Below are positions 12,846-24,641 of a DNA stretch of 64,000 nucleotides, one piece after another. A program made the position numbers and the translations under genes. Source of the DNA: Stenotrophomonas oahuensis (lineage in GTDB: Bacteria; Pseudomonadota; Gammaproteobacteria; Xanthomonadales; Xanthomonadaceae). Numbering within the stretch: the stretch's first letter is position 1; each line of letters starts with the position of its first letter. The notes beneath the pieces are model-generated. The model saw only the letters and a list, made by a program, of their open reading frames with translations. It ran no database searches and was not told the origin of the DNA. The DNA lies in assembly GCF_031834595.1 (NCBI RefSeq), contig NZ_CP115541.1, positions 992,001-1,056,000 of the forward strand, read 5' to 3'.

Positions 12846-13169
<324 letters not shown>

Positions 13170-13217
13170 CTATTAGTAGCTAAGGGTAATGAAACGGATG
13201 AAGGGTGAAGCGAAAAC

Positions 13218-14012
13218 TCAGTGAGCGTCTTCCGACAGGCTCAGGTACACGATGGACAGCATCATGAAGATGAACGCCTGCAGCGGAATCACCAGCAGGT
13301 GGAACAGCATCCAGCCCAGGCCGAATGCACCGCCAGCGATGGCGCCGACGATACCTGCACTGCCCAGCACCCAGATCAGCAGGAAGACGATTTCGCCGCC
13401 GAACATGTTGCCGAACAGTCGCATCGCCAGCGAAATCGGCTTGCTCAGCCACTCGACGATGTTGAGGATCAGGTTGAACGGCATCATCCACTTGCCGAAC
13501 GGCGCGGTCAGGAATTCCTTGGTGAAACCACCAATACCCTTGGCGCGCAGCGAGAAGAACAGCATCAGGAAGAACACGCTGATCGACATGCCCAGGGTGG
13601 CATTGACGTCAGCGGTGGGCACCGGCTTCCAGTACGGGATGCCCAGGGCTTCCAGCGGCAGCGCGATGAAATCGGCCGGAATCATCTTGACGAGGTTCAT
13701 CAAGAGGATCCAGAAGAAGATGGTGATGGCGATCGGGGTCACCAGCTTGCTGGTGCCGTGGTAGGTGTCCTTGGCCTGGCGGTCAACGAACTCCAGGCAG
13801 ATTTCCACGAACGCCTGCCACTTGCCCGGCACGCCGGCGGTGGCCTTGCGGGTGGCCAGCCAGAAGCCGAACACCATCAGCAGACCCAGCGCGACCGAGG
13901 TCACGATGGTGTCCACGTGGATCGCCCAGAAACCGCCTTCCTGCATGTGGAAGGTCAGGTTGTGCAGGTGATGTTGGATGTAGGAGGTGGGTGTAAGCGC
14001 CTCGCCTGCCAT
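13218..14012 (-). CDS. atpB: F1F0 ATP synthase a subunit
   Basis: 264 residues with five or more membrane helices. The essential arginine lies in SLAMRLFGNMFGGE, and the last helix has LLVIPLQAFIFMMLSIVYL. It forms the proton half-channels facing the c-ring. First structural gene of the operon after atpI. Confidence 0.97.
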   Translation of the reverse strand: MAGEALTPTSYIQHHLHNLTFHMQEGGFWAIHVDTIVTSVALGLLMVFGFWLATRKATAGVPGKWQAFVEICLEFVDRQAKDTYHGTSKLVTPIAITIFFWILLMNLVKMIPADFIALPLEALGIPYWKPVPTADVNATLGMSISVFFLMLFFSLRAKGIGGFTKEFLTAPFGKWMMPFNLILNIVEWLSKPISLAMRLFGNMFGGEIVFLLIWVLGSAGIVGAIAGGAFGLGWMLFHLLVIPLQAFIFMMLSIVYLSLSEDAH

Positions 14013-14048
14013 GTGTCCGGAACCTTGAGTTAAATAAATAAAGAGGGA

Positions 14049-14417
14049 TCAGAGCCTGGCCATTGCCAGGGCCTGGAACATCAGTCCGACGGCGACTCCG
14101 GCCAGCAGCGCCAGTGCAGGCAGCTTGAAGACCACGAAACACACCGCCAGGACACCAAAAACCAAAACCAGCTTCACCACCATGCCCAGGATCAGGCGCA
14201 GCAGCGCCGAACCGGCCGCCTGCACACCGCCCGTGAGCGCCATCCGCGCTGCGATCGAGCCACCAATGGCGATCGCAACACCCGGTGCCAGCGCTCCAAG
14301 CGCGGCTTTCGGGCCTGCCAGCAGCAGGAAGATCAGCGCCAGGACAGCCACTGCGGCCAGCGGGTAGACCGCAGCGCGCAGCATCAGTCGCCGACCCGCA
14401 TCAACGGAGTTCAGCAC
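14049..14417 (-). CDS. atpI: ATP synthase subunit I (AtpI-like)
   Basis: About 122 residues with four predicted membrane helices and a Gly/Ala-rich composition, at the position of atpI ahead of atpB. AtpI helps c-ring assembly in some bacteria. A GTG start at 14417 is chosen: AGGA lies 6 nt before it, and an open frame further upstream would run through the operon promoter. ATG at 14381 (MLRAAVYPL) is an alternative. Confidence 0.8.
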   Translation of the reverse strand: MLNSVDAGRRLMLRAAVYPLAAVAVLALIFLLLAGPKAALGALAPGVAIAIGGSIAARMALTGGVQAAGSALLRLILGMVVKLVLVFGVLAVCFVVFKLPALALLAGVAVGLMFQALAMARL

Positions 14418-14483
14418 ACGAAGTCCTGCATGTTTGTGAGAAGGATGACCGGGGCCAGAACAAGTGCCCCGTCGAGCCGCCAA

Positions 14484-14513
14484 ATTATAGCAACGGGACA
14501 ATTTGCGAGACAA
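14484..14513 (-). promoter_or_regulatory. Sigma-70 promoter for the atp operon
   Basis: On the minus strand, a perfect TATAAT (14489-14484) lies 18 nt downstream of TTGTCT (14513-14508). It is about 67 nt upstream of the atpI start, in the only gap ahead of the operon. Confidence 0.7.
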
Positions 14514-14585
14514 CCGCCCCCTGTTCATCCCGGAAGGGCGCAAGTTGCTGCATCGCCACAGGTTTTGGCCCTTCTGGCGGGCCAA

Positions 14586-14742
14586 TCCCGTCATCCGGTG
14601 ACGCTTCTGATGCCGCATCGCAACATATTGAACTTTGGTCGCAGGCAGCGGTCTGTTCAATCGGCCTGTCGCTTCATCCTCGTCGACGCCCTGTTGCAGG
14701 CCGCACGGGTGGCCCCGAAGCTCTCTCCGGGGCCACCTTTTT
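14586..14742 (+). ncRNA. Candidate small RNA ending at an orphan intrinsic terminator
   Basis: A textbook intrinsic terminator at 14708-14742 (perfect 10-bp stem, 10-nt loop, then TTTTT) points along the plus strand. No plus-strand gene precedes it: the upstream gene atpI runs the other way. It therefore should end a short untranslated transcript starting somewhere within about 14500-14660. The 5' boundary given is arbitrary, and no convincing promoter was found. Confidence 0.4.
14708..14742 (+). terminator. Orphan intrinsic terminator
   Basis: Stem GGTGGCCCCG / CGGGGCCACC with a five-T tail. The reverse orientation has no T tail. It lies between divergent genes, so it is not explained by any annotated CDS. 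Two further inverted repeats (14808-14837, 10 bp; 14851-14877, 9 bp) lie in the leader of the next gene. Confidence 0.8.
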
Positions 14743-14892
14743 CACGAAGGCACCGAAACGTGGACCCGGTCACATCCCGGCCGCCTGCGGCTGAACGGTA
14801 CACGTGCCGTCCACCATACGTTCACGAATGGTGGACGCCGTCGCAGCGCACAGTGATTCCACTTCTTCGAATCACTGCAAGGATCCTTCCTC

Positions 14893-15711
14893 ATGCGCCT
14901 GTCGCTCTCGCTGCTTGCCCTTCCCCTCGCCCTGGCCACGCTGGCACACGCCGGCGACGCGCACGCCGCTGAAGGCGATGACCGTTTCGCGCTGCGCCTG
15001 GGTGCGATGAACATCGACTCGGACAACACGATCCGCGGCAGCACCACCATCGCCGGACAGGACCTGAGCTTCTCGGAAGACTTCAAGCTGGGCGGCAAGG
15101 AATGGGAGCCGCGAGTCGACGGCCTGTTCCGGATCAGCGACCGTCAGCGCCTGATCTTCAACTACTTCAAGTACGACAAGGATCGCCGCGAGACCCTGGA
15201 TGAAGGCATCAGCTTCGGCGATGAAAGCGTGCCGGCGGGCAGCTTCATCAAGGGCGAACTGAAGTACCAGGTGGCCAGCCTGGTGTACGACTACTCGGTG
15301 GTCGACACCGACACCTTCGATCTGGGCCTGCAGCTCGGTGCCGAGTACGCCAAGGTCAGCACCAAGGGCTACGCCTCGGTGGGTACGCTGTATGAAGGCC
15401 AGTTCCTAGACGAAAGCACTGACGGTGTGGCACCGGTGGTGGGCGCACGCTTCACCATCACCCCGTCGGAGAAGTGGATGATCACCGCGCAGGGCCAGTA
15501 CCTGAACACCGACTGGGGCAACTTCGATGACTACGAAGGTGACCTCACCCGCGCCAACGTGATTGTCGACTACCGCATGACCAAGAACTTCGGCCTGTTC
15601 GCTGGCTATGACTGGTTCCGCCTGGACGTGGACCAGAAGGGCAGCGATGGCATCATTGGCCTGAAGCAGGAGTTCAAGGGCCCGGTGGCGGGTATCAGCG
15701 TGATGTTCTGA
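14893..15711 (+). CDS. Outer-membrane beta-barrel protein of unknown function
   Basis: 272 residues. A signal peptide is followed by a likely cleavage at AHA|AEG (about residue 25). The mature part has alternating amphipathic strands, conserved aromatic girdles and a C-terminal phenylalanine (ISVMF), the outer-membrane barrel insertion signal. It resembles OmpW/OmpA-like small porins but no specific family is recognised. It is monocistronic: a terminator follows and an unusual 475-nt region with hairpins precedes. Confidence 0.75.
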   Translation: MRLSLSLLALPLALATLAHAGDAHAAEGDDRFALRLGAMNIDSDNTIRGSTTIAGQDLSFSEDFKLGGKEWEPRVDGLFRISDRQRLIFNYFKYDKDRRETLDEGISFGDESVPAGSFIKGELKYQVASLVYDYSVVDTDTFDLGLQLGAEYAKVSTKGYASVGTLYEGQFLDESTDGVAPVVGARFTITPSEKWMITAQGQYLNTDWGNFDDYEGDLTRANVIVDYRMTKNFGLFAGYDWFRLDVDQKGSDGIIGLKQEFKGPVAGISVMF

Positions 15712-15719
15712 TCGCGCGC

Positions 15720-15742
15720 GTAGTGACGCGCCATGCGCGTCA
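15720..15742 (+). repeat. Single GTAG-type palindromic unit
   Basis: GTAG followed by the hairpin TGACGCGC-CAT-GCGCGTCA. This is the same class as the pairs at 37122 and 53212. It lies directly after the barrel gene stop. Confidence 0.65.
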
Positions 15743-15755
15743 TACGTAGACCAAC

Positions 15756-15782
15756 AAAAAACCCGGCATTGCCGGGTTTTTT
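15756..15782. terminator. Bidirectional intrinsic terminator
   Basis: A-rich/T-rich palindrome: AAAAA, CCCGGC-ATT-GCCGGG, TTTTTT. It works for the barrel gene on the plus strand and for lpdA on the minus strand. Confidence 0.9.
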
Positions 15783-15789
15783 GTGTGCG

Positions 15790-17589
15790 TCATTTCTTCT
15801 TCGGAATGTACAGATCGGTGATCGTGCCGTCGTAGATTTCCGCCGACATCGCCACCGACTCGCTCAGGGTCGGATGCGCATGGATGGTGTGGCCGATGTC
15901 TTCGGCCTCCGCACCCATTTCAATGGCCAGACCGATTTCCGCCAGCAGATCACCGGCATGCACGCCGACGATGGCACCGCCGATGATGCGATGGGTTTCT
16001 TCGTCGAAGATCAGCTTGGTGAAACCTTCGGTGCGGCCAATGCCGATGGCGCGACCGCTGGCCGCCCACGGGAACTTGGCCACGCCGACCTTCAGGCCCT
16101 TGGCCTTGGCTTCGGTTTCGGTCACGCCGACCCAGGCGATTTCCGGGTTGGTGTAGGCCACCGACGGAATCACGCGGGCCACCCACTCCTTCTTCTCGCC
16201 GGCGGCCACTTCGGCAGCCAGCTTGCCTTCGTGCGTGGCCTTGTGGGCCAGCATCGGGTTGCCGACGATGTCGCCGATGGCAAAGATGTGCGGCACATTG
16301 GTGCGCATCTGGCGGTCGACCGGGATGAAGCCACGATCGGTGACCTGCACGCCGGCCGTTTCAGCCGCGATCTTCTTGCCGTTCGGCGAGCGGCCCACGG
16401 CCACCAGCACGCGGTCGAAGGTGCCCTGGGCGAGCGCCGGGGTTTCGCCTTCGGCGGCGGCTTCGAAGGTCACGGTGATGCCCTTCTTTTCAGCGCTAAC
16501 GCCAGCTGCCTTGGTCTTCAGGTGCACTTCGATGCCCTGCTTCTTCAGGCGGTCAGCCAGCGGCTTCACCAGGTCCTTGTCGGCACCCGGCATCAGCTGG
16601 TCCATGAACTCGACCACGGTCACCTTGCTGCCCAGCGCACCATACACGGTGGCCATTTCCAGACCGATGATGCCCCCGCCCACGACCAGCAGCGAACCCG
16701 GCACTTCGGCCAGTTCGAGCGCATCGGTGGAATCCATCACGCGCGGGTCGTCCCACGGGAAGTTCGGCAGCTTCACCGCCTGCGAACCGGCGGCGATGAT
16801 GCATTGCTCAAAGCGCAGCAGCTGGGTCTTGCCGTCGTCGCCGACGATCTCCAACTCGTTGGCCGACACGAAGGTGGCCACGCCCTGTACGGTGCGTACC
16901 TTGCGCTGCTTGGCCATGCCAGCCAGGCCCTTGGTCAGCTGGGTGACCACCTTTTCCTTGTAGCCGCGCAGTTTGTCCAGGGTGATGGTCGGCTTGCCGA
17001 ACTCAACGCCGAAGTCGCCCGCATGGGCCACTTCGTCAATGACGGCAGCCGCGTGCAGCAGCGCCTTGGACGGAATGCAGCCGACGTTGAGGCAGACGCC
17101 GCCGAGGCTGGCGTAGCGCTCGATAAGCACCGTGTCCACGCCCAGGTCGGCCGAGCGGAACGCGGCGGTGTAACCGCCCGGACCGGCACCCAGCACGACC
17201 ATCTTGCATTCAATATCCGCCGGCTTGCCCGACGACAGCGCCGGCTTCGGCGCGACCGGTTCGGCCGGGGCGCGGTGCGACGGGGTCACCGGCGGCTTGC
17301 TGGCCGGCGCGGCGGCCTTCGGCGCTTCGGCAGCCGGAGCCGCGGCAGCGCCTTCGGCTTCCAGCACCACCACCACGTCGCCTTCAGACAGCGTGTCGCC
17401 CAGCTTGACCTTCAGTTCCTTGACCACACCGGCGGCCGAGGACGGCACTTCCAGGGTGGCCTTGTCGGACTCCAGCGTGACCAGGCCCTGGTCCTTCTTC
17501 ACCGTGTCGCCCACGGCAACCAGCAGCTCGATGACCGGCACGTCGCTGTAATCGCCGATGTCGGGAACCTTGATTTCAATAGTGGCCAT
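15790..17589 (-). CDS. lpdA: Dihydrolipoamide dehydrogenase (E3) with N-terminal lipoyl domain
   Basis: 599 residues, about 125 longer than plain E3. Residues 1-80 are a lipoyl domain with the modified lysine in ESDKATLEVP; an Ala/Pro-rich linker follows. The flavoprotein part has GAGPGGYTAAFRSADLG, the redox-active CLNVGCIPSK pair and the C-terminal HAHPTLSE base. It reoxidises the lipoyl groups of the pyruvate dehydrogenase complex with NAD+. It is the last gene of an operon with aceF and a secreted protein. Lipoyl-E3 fusions are known in some proteobacteria. Confidence 0.96.
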   Translation of the reverse strand: MATIEIKVPDIGDYSDVPVIELLVAVGDTVKKDQGLVTLESDKATLEVPSSAAGVVKELKVKLGDTLSEGDVVVVLEAEGAAAAPAAEAPKAAAPASKPPVTPSHRAPAEPVAPKPALSSGKPADIECKMVVLGAGPGGYTAAFRSADLGVDTVLIERYASLGGVCLNVGCIPSKALLHAAAVIDEVAHAGDFGVEFGKPTITLDKLRGYKEKVVTQLTKGLAGMAKQRKVRTVQGVATFVSANELEIVGDDGKTQLLRFEQCIIAAGSQAVKLPNFPWDDPRVMDSTDALELAEVPGSLLVVGGGIIGLEMATVYGALGSKVTVVEFMDQLMPGADKDLVKPLADRLKKQGIEVHLKTKAAGVSAEKKGITVTFEAAAEGETPALAQGTFDRVLVAVGRSPNGKKIAAETAGVQVTDRGFIPVDRQMRTNVPHIFAIGDIVGNPMLAHKATHEGKLAAEVAAGEKKEWVARVIPSVAYTNPEIAWVGVTETEAKAKGLKVGVAKFPWAASGRAIGIGRTEGFTKLIFDEETHRIIGGAIVGVHAGDLLAEIGLAIEMGAEAEDIGHTIHAHPTLSESVAMSAEIYDGTITDLYIPKKK

Positions 17590-17606
17590 TCGTCTTCTCC
17601 TGGTGC

Positions 17607-18254
17607 TCAGCCGGCCTTGCCGGCGAGCAGTTCCTGCAGTTCGTCGAGCGACTCGTCCAGATCATTCCAGCGACGGTCGAGCTTCTTTTCCTTGGTGTCG
17701 CTGGCTTCGATCAGCAGCGCCACCTGTTTCATCATCAGCTTGCCGGCCCCGCACTCCCAGCGCGAACCGCTGTAGCGCTGGCCATCCACCTGGAACGACA
17801 GCACTTCGCCTTCGCTGACCGGAGCCTTGCGTTCGGCCGGCACCGCTGAATCCAGCGCGGCGCGCCAGCTCTTGACCAGGCGCTGCGCCAGCGCGGCCGG
17901 GATGCTGACCTGGTACTGGTCCGGCTCCTGATCCACGCGCAGCTCAAGGCCGCCGCTGCGGGCGTTGTTGTTCCAGTTGTAGACGCGCTTGTCGGCCTTG
18001 CTGTAACGCAGGGTCCATTCCTTATCCTGGGTACCGGGCAGCAGCGCTACGCCGGTCTCCACGCCGCTCTTGGGCAGGGTGACCAGCGACAGCATCGGCT
18101 GGGCCTGGCCTTCGAACAGGCCTTCCACGGCCTCGCCATAGTTGCTCACCGCCGGCGGCCAGCCATGGCCGAGGTCGGTGGTGCATGCCGCCCATGCCGA
18201 AGGCATGAACGACATGGCCAGCAACGCCAATGTCAACGGTGCGCGCTGCCTCAC
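17607..18254 (-). CDS. Exported protein of unknown function inside the pyruvate dehydrogenase operon
   Basis: 215 residues with a signal peptide (cleavage near AWA|ACTT, residue 22). No family is recognised. The mature protein has two cysteines that could form a disulfide (near the N-terminus and in WECGAGKL) and a charged helical C-terminus (EKKLDRRWNDLDESLDELQ). The GTG start overlaps the aceF stop (GTGA), so translation is coupled to a cytoplasmic enzyme although the product should be periplasmic. Co-expression with E2 and E3 is clear; a functional link is not. Confidence 0.75.
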   Translation of the reverse strand: MRQRAPLTLALLAMSFMPSAWAACTTDLGHGWPPAVSNYGEAVEGLFEGQAQPMLSLVTLPKSGVETGVALLPGTQDKEWTLRYSKADKRVYNWNNNARSGGLELRVDQEPDQYQVSIPAALAQRLVKSWRAALDSAVPAERKAPVSEGEVLSFQVDGQRYSGSRWECGAGKLMMKQVALLIEASDTKEKKLDRRWNDLDESLDELQELLAGKAG

Positions 18255-19975
18255 AGCAGCACGCGCCGCATGTCGGCCAGCACCTGCGACAGGTAGGTGG
18301 TGAAGCGTGCCGCCAGCGCGCCGTCGATGACGCGGTGGTCGTAGCTCAGCGACAGCGGCAGCATCAGCTTGGGTTCGAATTCCTTGCCATTCCAGACCGG
18401 CTGGATCGACGACTTGGAGACGCCCAGGATGGCCACTTCCGGCGCATTCACGATCGGGGTGAACGCAGTGCCGCCAATGCCGCCCAGCGAGCTGATCGAG
18501 AAGCAGCCGCCGCTCATGTCAGCCGGACCCAGCTTGCCGTCGCGCGCCTTCTTGGCCAGTTCGCCGGTTTCCTGCGCGATCTGCACCACGCCCTTCTTGT
18601 CGACATCGCGGATCACCGGAACGACCAGGCCGTTCGGGGTATCGGCGGCGAAGCCGATGTTGAAGTACTTCTTCAGGGTGAGGTTCTCGCCAGCCGCATC
18701 GAGCGAGGCGTTGAACTCGGGGAACTTCTTCAGTGCCGCGGCGCTGGCCTTGATCAGGAAGGCGAGCATGGTCAGCTTGATGCCGGCCTTCTCGTTTTCC
18801 TTGTTCAGGGCCACGCGCAGGGCTTCCAGGTCGCTGATGTCGGCCTGTTCGAACTGGGTGACGTGCGGAATCATGGCCCAGTTGCGGGCCAGGTTGGCAC
18901 CGGAAATCTTCTTGATGCGCGACAGCGGCTGGGTTTCCACTTCACCGAACTTGCTGAAGTCGACCTTCGGCCACGGCAGCAGGTTGAGGCCGCCGCCAGC
19001 GGCCACCGGGCCGGCACCGGTGGCAGCGCCACCGCCGGTCAGCACCGACTTGACGAACTTCTGCACGTCGGACTTGGTGATGCGACCGCCCTTCTCGGTG
19101 CCGGTCAGCTGGTTCAGGTCCACGCCAAGCTCACGCGCGAACACGCGCACCGCCGGGGTGGCATACGGCACCTTCGACGGCAGGACGCTGTCGGCGTTGA
19201 ACTGCACCGGCGGGGTGGCGGGGGTGCCGGCCGACGGGGCGGCGGCGATCTCGCGCGCAGCCAGCTTGTCCGGCTGGGCCGGGACGGCGACCGGTTCGAC
19301 CTTGGTGGCGGTTTCGGCGGCAGCCGGCGCAGCAGCCGCTGCGGCCTGGGTCGGCGCAGCAGCGCCTTCGGCCTCGATGATGGCCACGACCTTGCCCTGC
19401 GACAGGGTGTCGCCGACCTTGACCTTGATTTCCTTGACCACGCCGGCAACCGACGACGGCACTTCCATCGTGGCCTTGTCCGACTCCAGGGTCACCAGGC
19501 CCTGGTCCTTCTTGACCGTGTCGCCCACGGCAACCAGCACTTCGATCACCGGAATGTCGGTGTAATCGCCGATATCCGGCACAGTGGCTTCCACCGGACC
19601 TGCCGAGGCAACCGGGGCAGCGGCCGGAGCCGGAGCGGCGGCGGGCGCAGTCTGGGTCGCCGGGGCCGGGGCGGCCGCCGCAGCGGCCTTGGCCGGCGCG
19701 GGGGCCGGGGCCGGGGCCGGCGCAGCTGCGCCTTCGGCGACCTCGATCAGCGCCACGACCTTGCCCTCGGACAGGGTGTCGCCGACCTTGACCTTGATTT
19801 CCTTGACCACGCCGGCAACCGACGACGGCACTTCCATCGTGGCCTTGTCCGACTCCAGGGTCACCAGGCCCTGATCCTTCTTGACGGTATCACCAACGGC
19901 GACAAGCACCTCGATTACCGGGATATCGCTGTAGTCACCGATATCGGGGACAAGTGCTTCCTTGATTTCGGCCAT
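18251..19975 (-). CDS. aceF: Pyruvate dehydrogenase E2, dihydrolipoamide acetyltransferase
   Basis: 574 residues. Two N-terminal lipoyl domains (about 1-80 and 125-200, each with ESDKATMEVPSS) are joined by Ala/Pro linkers. A peripheral subunit-binding domain follows (about 260-300: ATPAVRVFARELGVDLN) and then the catalytic domain with SYDHRVIDGA near the C-terminus. It transfers acetyl groups to CoA in the complex core. The ATG at 19975 gives the standard N-terminus MAEIKEALVPDIGDYSD. A 104-nt stretch is identical between the two lipoyl domains. No aceE is adjacent. Confidence 0.97.
   Translation of the reverse strand: MAEIKEALVPDIGDYSDIPVIEVLVAVGDTVKKDQGLVTLESDKATMEVPSSVAGVVKEIKVKVGDTLSEGKVVALIEVAEGAAAPAPAPAPAPAKAAAAAAPAPATQTAPAAAPAPAAAPVASAGPVEATVPDIGDYTDIPVIEVLVAVGDTVKKDQGLVTLESDKATMEVPSSVAGVVKEIKVKVGDTLSQGKVVAIIEAEGAAAPTQAAAAAAPAAAETATKVEPVAVPAQPDKLAAREIAAAPSAGTPATPPVQFNADSVLPSKVPYATPAVRVFARELGVDLNQLTGTEKGGRITKSDVQKFVKSVLTGGGAATGAGPVAAGGGLNLLPWPKVDFSKFGEVETQPLSRIKKISGANLARNWAMIPHVTQFEQADISDLEALRVALNKENEKAGIKLTMLAFLIKASAAALKKFPEFNASLDAAGENLTLKKYFNIGFAADTPNGLVVPVIRDVDKKGVVQIAQETGELAKKARDGKLGPADMSGGCFSISSLGGIGGTAFTPIVNAPEVAILGVSKSSIQPVWNGKEFEPKLMLPLSLSYDHRVIDGALAARFTTYLSQVLADMRRVLL
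19401..19873 (-). repeat. 104-nt exact direct repeat encoding the lipoyl core
   Basis: Bases 19401-19504 and 19770-19873 are identical over 104 nt. They encode the lipoyl-lysine hairpin of the two aceF lipoyl domains. Flanking codons have drifted, which implies recent duplication or ongoing gene conversion limited to this core. Confidence 0.9.
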
Positions 19976-20175
19976 GGGGATAACTCCGGCAATCTGGTGT
20001 AGGGAATCGCCTATTGTGGGGGCAGGAGGCGTCAGCGCCAACCGGCTGCGGCAATTTTCAATGCCGCTGACCCGGGACAGGCTGTTGCAGGTGCCGCCAT
20101 CCTTCGATTTTGCGCTGAAATGCTGCCCTGCCGCGATTTTCCAGTCGGTACCGTATTGTCCCGCGCCGATCCGGG

Positions 20176-20697
20176 TCACTGCGCCAGCGCGACCGCCACG
20201 GGTTGCCAGGCGGCGGTCAACCGCTCCAGCGACCAGCCGGCATTGGCCGGGCTGGTGGAGGGCAACGACCACACCGGCAGCGCGGCCGCACGGGGGTCCA
20301 GCAGCGGCCGCACATGCCGTGTCCACGCCGCGAACGCGGTGCCGCCGTTGCAGGCGATGCCGCGCAGCTGGGGCAACTGTCGGATCAGCGCCGGCAGTGG
20401 ATTGACCACCTCGCTGCCGCGCACGATGTCCGCATCCAGGCTGCCGCGACGGTCGCACTGACCGATCACGTCCCAGAGGCCGATACCGTGTTCGCGCAGC
20501 GACTGCAGCCGCTGCAGGTAAGGCAATGCGGGATCCAGTCCAGTCAGGGCCCCCATCAATGGCCAGAAGCGGTTCCGTGGATGCGCGTAATACTGCGCTG
20601 CCTGCAGCGATGCCACGCCCGGCATGGACCCCAGCACCAGCACACGACACTGCGTGCCGGTCTGCGCAGGCAATCCGATGCAGCGGGTGGTTTCCAT
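20176..20697 (-). CDS. Mismatch/hypoxanthine-type DNA glycosylase (UDG superfamily)
   Basis: 173 residues. The motif GSMPG near the N-terminus, the QYYAHPRNRFWP block and the C-terminal SLPSTSPANAG match the DNA-deoxyinosine / Mug-like branch of the uracil-DNA glycosylase superfamily. It would remove deaminated bases from DNA. The ATG at 20697 has GGAG 8 nt upstream and starts just before the family N-terminus; a longer frame adds 27 residues unlike the family. Substrate preference (hypoxanthine or uracil) is not decided by sequence alone. Confidence 0.8.
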   Translation of the reverse strand: METTRCIGLPAQTGTQCRVLVLGSMPGVASLQAAQYYAHPRNRFWPLMGALTGLDPALPYLQRLQSLREHGIGLWDVIGQCDRRGSLDADIVRGSEVVNPLPALIRQLPQLRGIACNGGTAFAAWTRHVRPLLDPRAAALPVWSLPSTSPANAGWSLERLTAAWQPVAVALAQ

Positions 20698-20888
20698 CAC
20701 ATCTTCTCCAGCTGCGTGAACGTCGCTGCAGGCGCGAACACGCGCCACGGCAAGGGCTGTGAACTGCTCGCTGAACAATCACAACTATTTTTTAACGCGC
20801 GTCGGATTCGATTCATGTTGCGGGGAATACGTTTGCCTCACCCCGAACCACGGGGCCAAGAACAGAAAATACCTGAGGAGATTCCCCC

Positions 20889-21521
20889 ATGCGCTCCATC
20901 CGCACTCTGACTCTGGCTACGCTGACTGCCCTCGCCTTCGCCCCGGCCGCATTCGCGCAGGATTCCACCACTGACGACACCGCTTCGGGCAAGCATTTTT
21001 CCGTGGTGGGCGGCGTGTCGCTGCTGCAGCCGAAGAATGATCCGATCGACGGCATCAAGAAGGTCGATGGTGGCCCGGCTCCGACCGTGAGCTTCAGCTA
21101 CTACATCAACGACAACTGGGCGGTGGAGTTGTGGGGTGCGGCCGACAAGTTCGATCACCGCGTGCGCGGCAATGCCGGCAACCTGGGCACCGTGGAACAG
21201 CAGCCGATCGCACTGAGTGGCCAGTATCACTTCGGCCAGGCTGACAACGTGTTCCGTCCGTTCGTCGGCGTGGGCTACTACGAGTCGAACTTCAGCAACG
21301 AGAACCTGGCCAGCGATGTCGGCCACGTCGGCCTTGAAACCGCCAAGGGCGCGATCGGCACCGTGGGTGTGGACATGAACATCAACAGCACCTGGTTCGC
21401 CCGTGCCGATGCGCGTTACATGCATTCGCGTCCTGACCTGACCGTCAACGGCCGCAGCACCGGCGAAGAAGCCAAGCTCGACCCGTGGACCGTGGGCTTC
21501 GGTATCGGCGCTCGCTTCTGA
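20889..21521 (+). CDS. ompW: OmpW family outer-membrane protein
   Basis: 210 residues. Signal peptide with cleavage near AFA|QDS. The mature protein has the OmpW pattern: GGVSLLQPKNDP, TVSFSYYINDNWAVEL, FRPFVGVGYYESNF, and a C-terminal GFGIGARF ending in Phe. OmpW is an eight-stranded barrel with a hydrophobic channel for small hydrophobic molecules. Single gene with its own terminator. Confidence 0.9.
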   Translation: MRSIRTLTLATLTALAFAPAAFAQDSTTDDTASGKHFSVVGGVSLLQPKNDPIDGIKKVDGGPAPTVSFSYYINDNWAVELWGAADKFDHRVRGNAGNLGTVEQQPIALSGQYHFGQADNVFRPFVGVGYYESNFSNENLASDVGHVGLETAKGAIGTVGVDMNINSTWFARADARYMHSRPDLTVNGRSTGEEAKLDPWTVGFGIGARF

Positions 21522-21540
21522 TCCAACGCGCTTGCGCGCA

Positions 21541-21572
21541 CAACGGGCTCCTTCGGGAGCCCGTTGTCGTTT
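21541..21572 (+). terminator. Intrinsic terminator after ompW
   Basis: Perfect 11-bp stem CAACGGGCTCC / GGAGCCCGTTG with a TTCG loop, followed by TCGTTT. Confidence 0.85.
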
Positions 21573-21649
21573 GGGCGGTCTTCATTTGCCCTTGCCTCAC
21601 CGCCCCGCATAGTGACTGCAACGACCCCACCGCACCCGGGGAGGTGCCG

Positions 21650-24641
<2,992 letters not shown>

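Noticed and set aside
15733..17775. 680-codon plus-strand frame opposite lpdA
   Set aside because: Antisense to a complete lipoyl-E3 gene; no recognisable domain.
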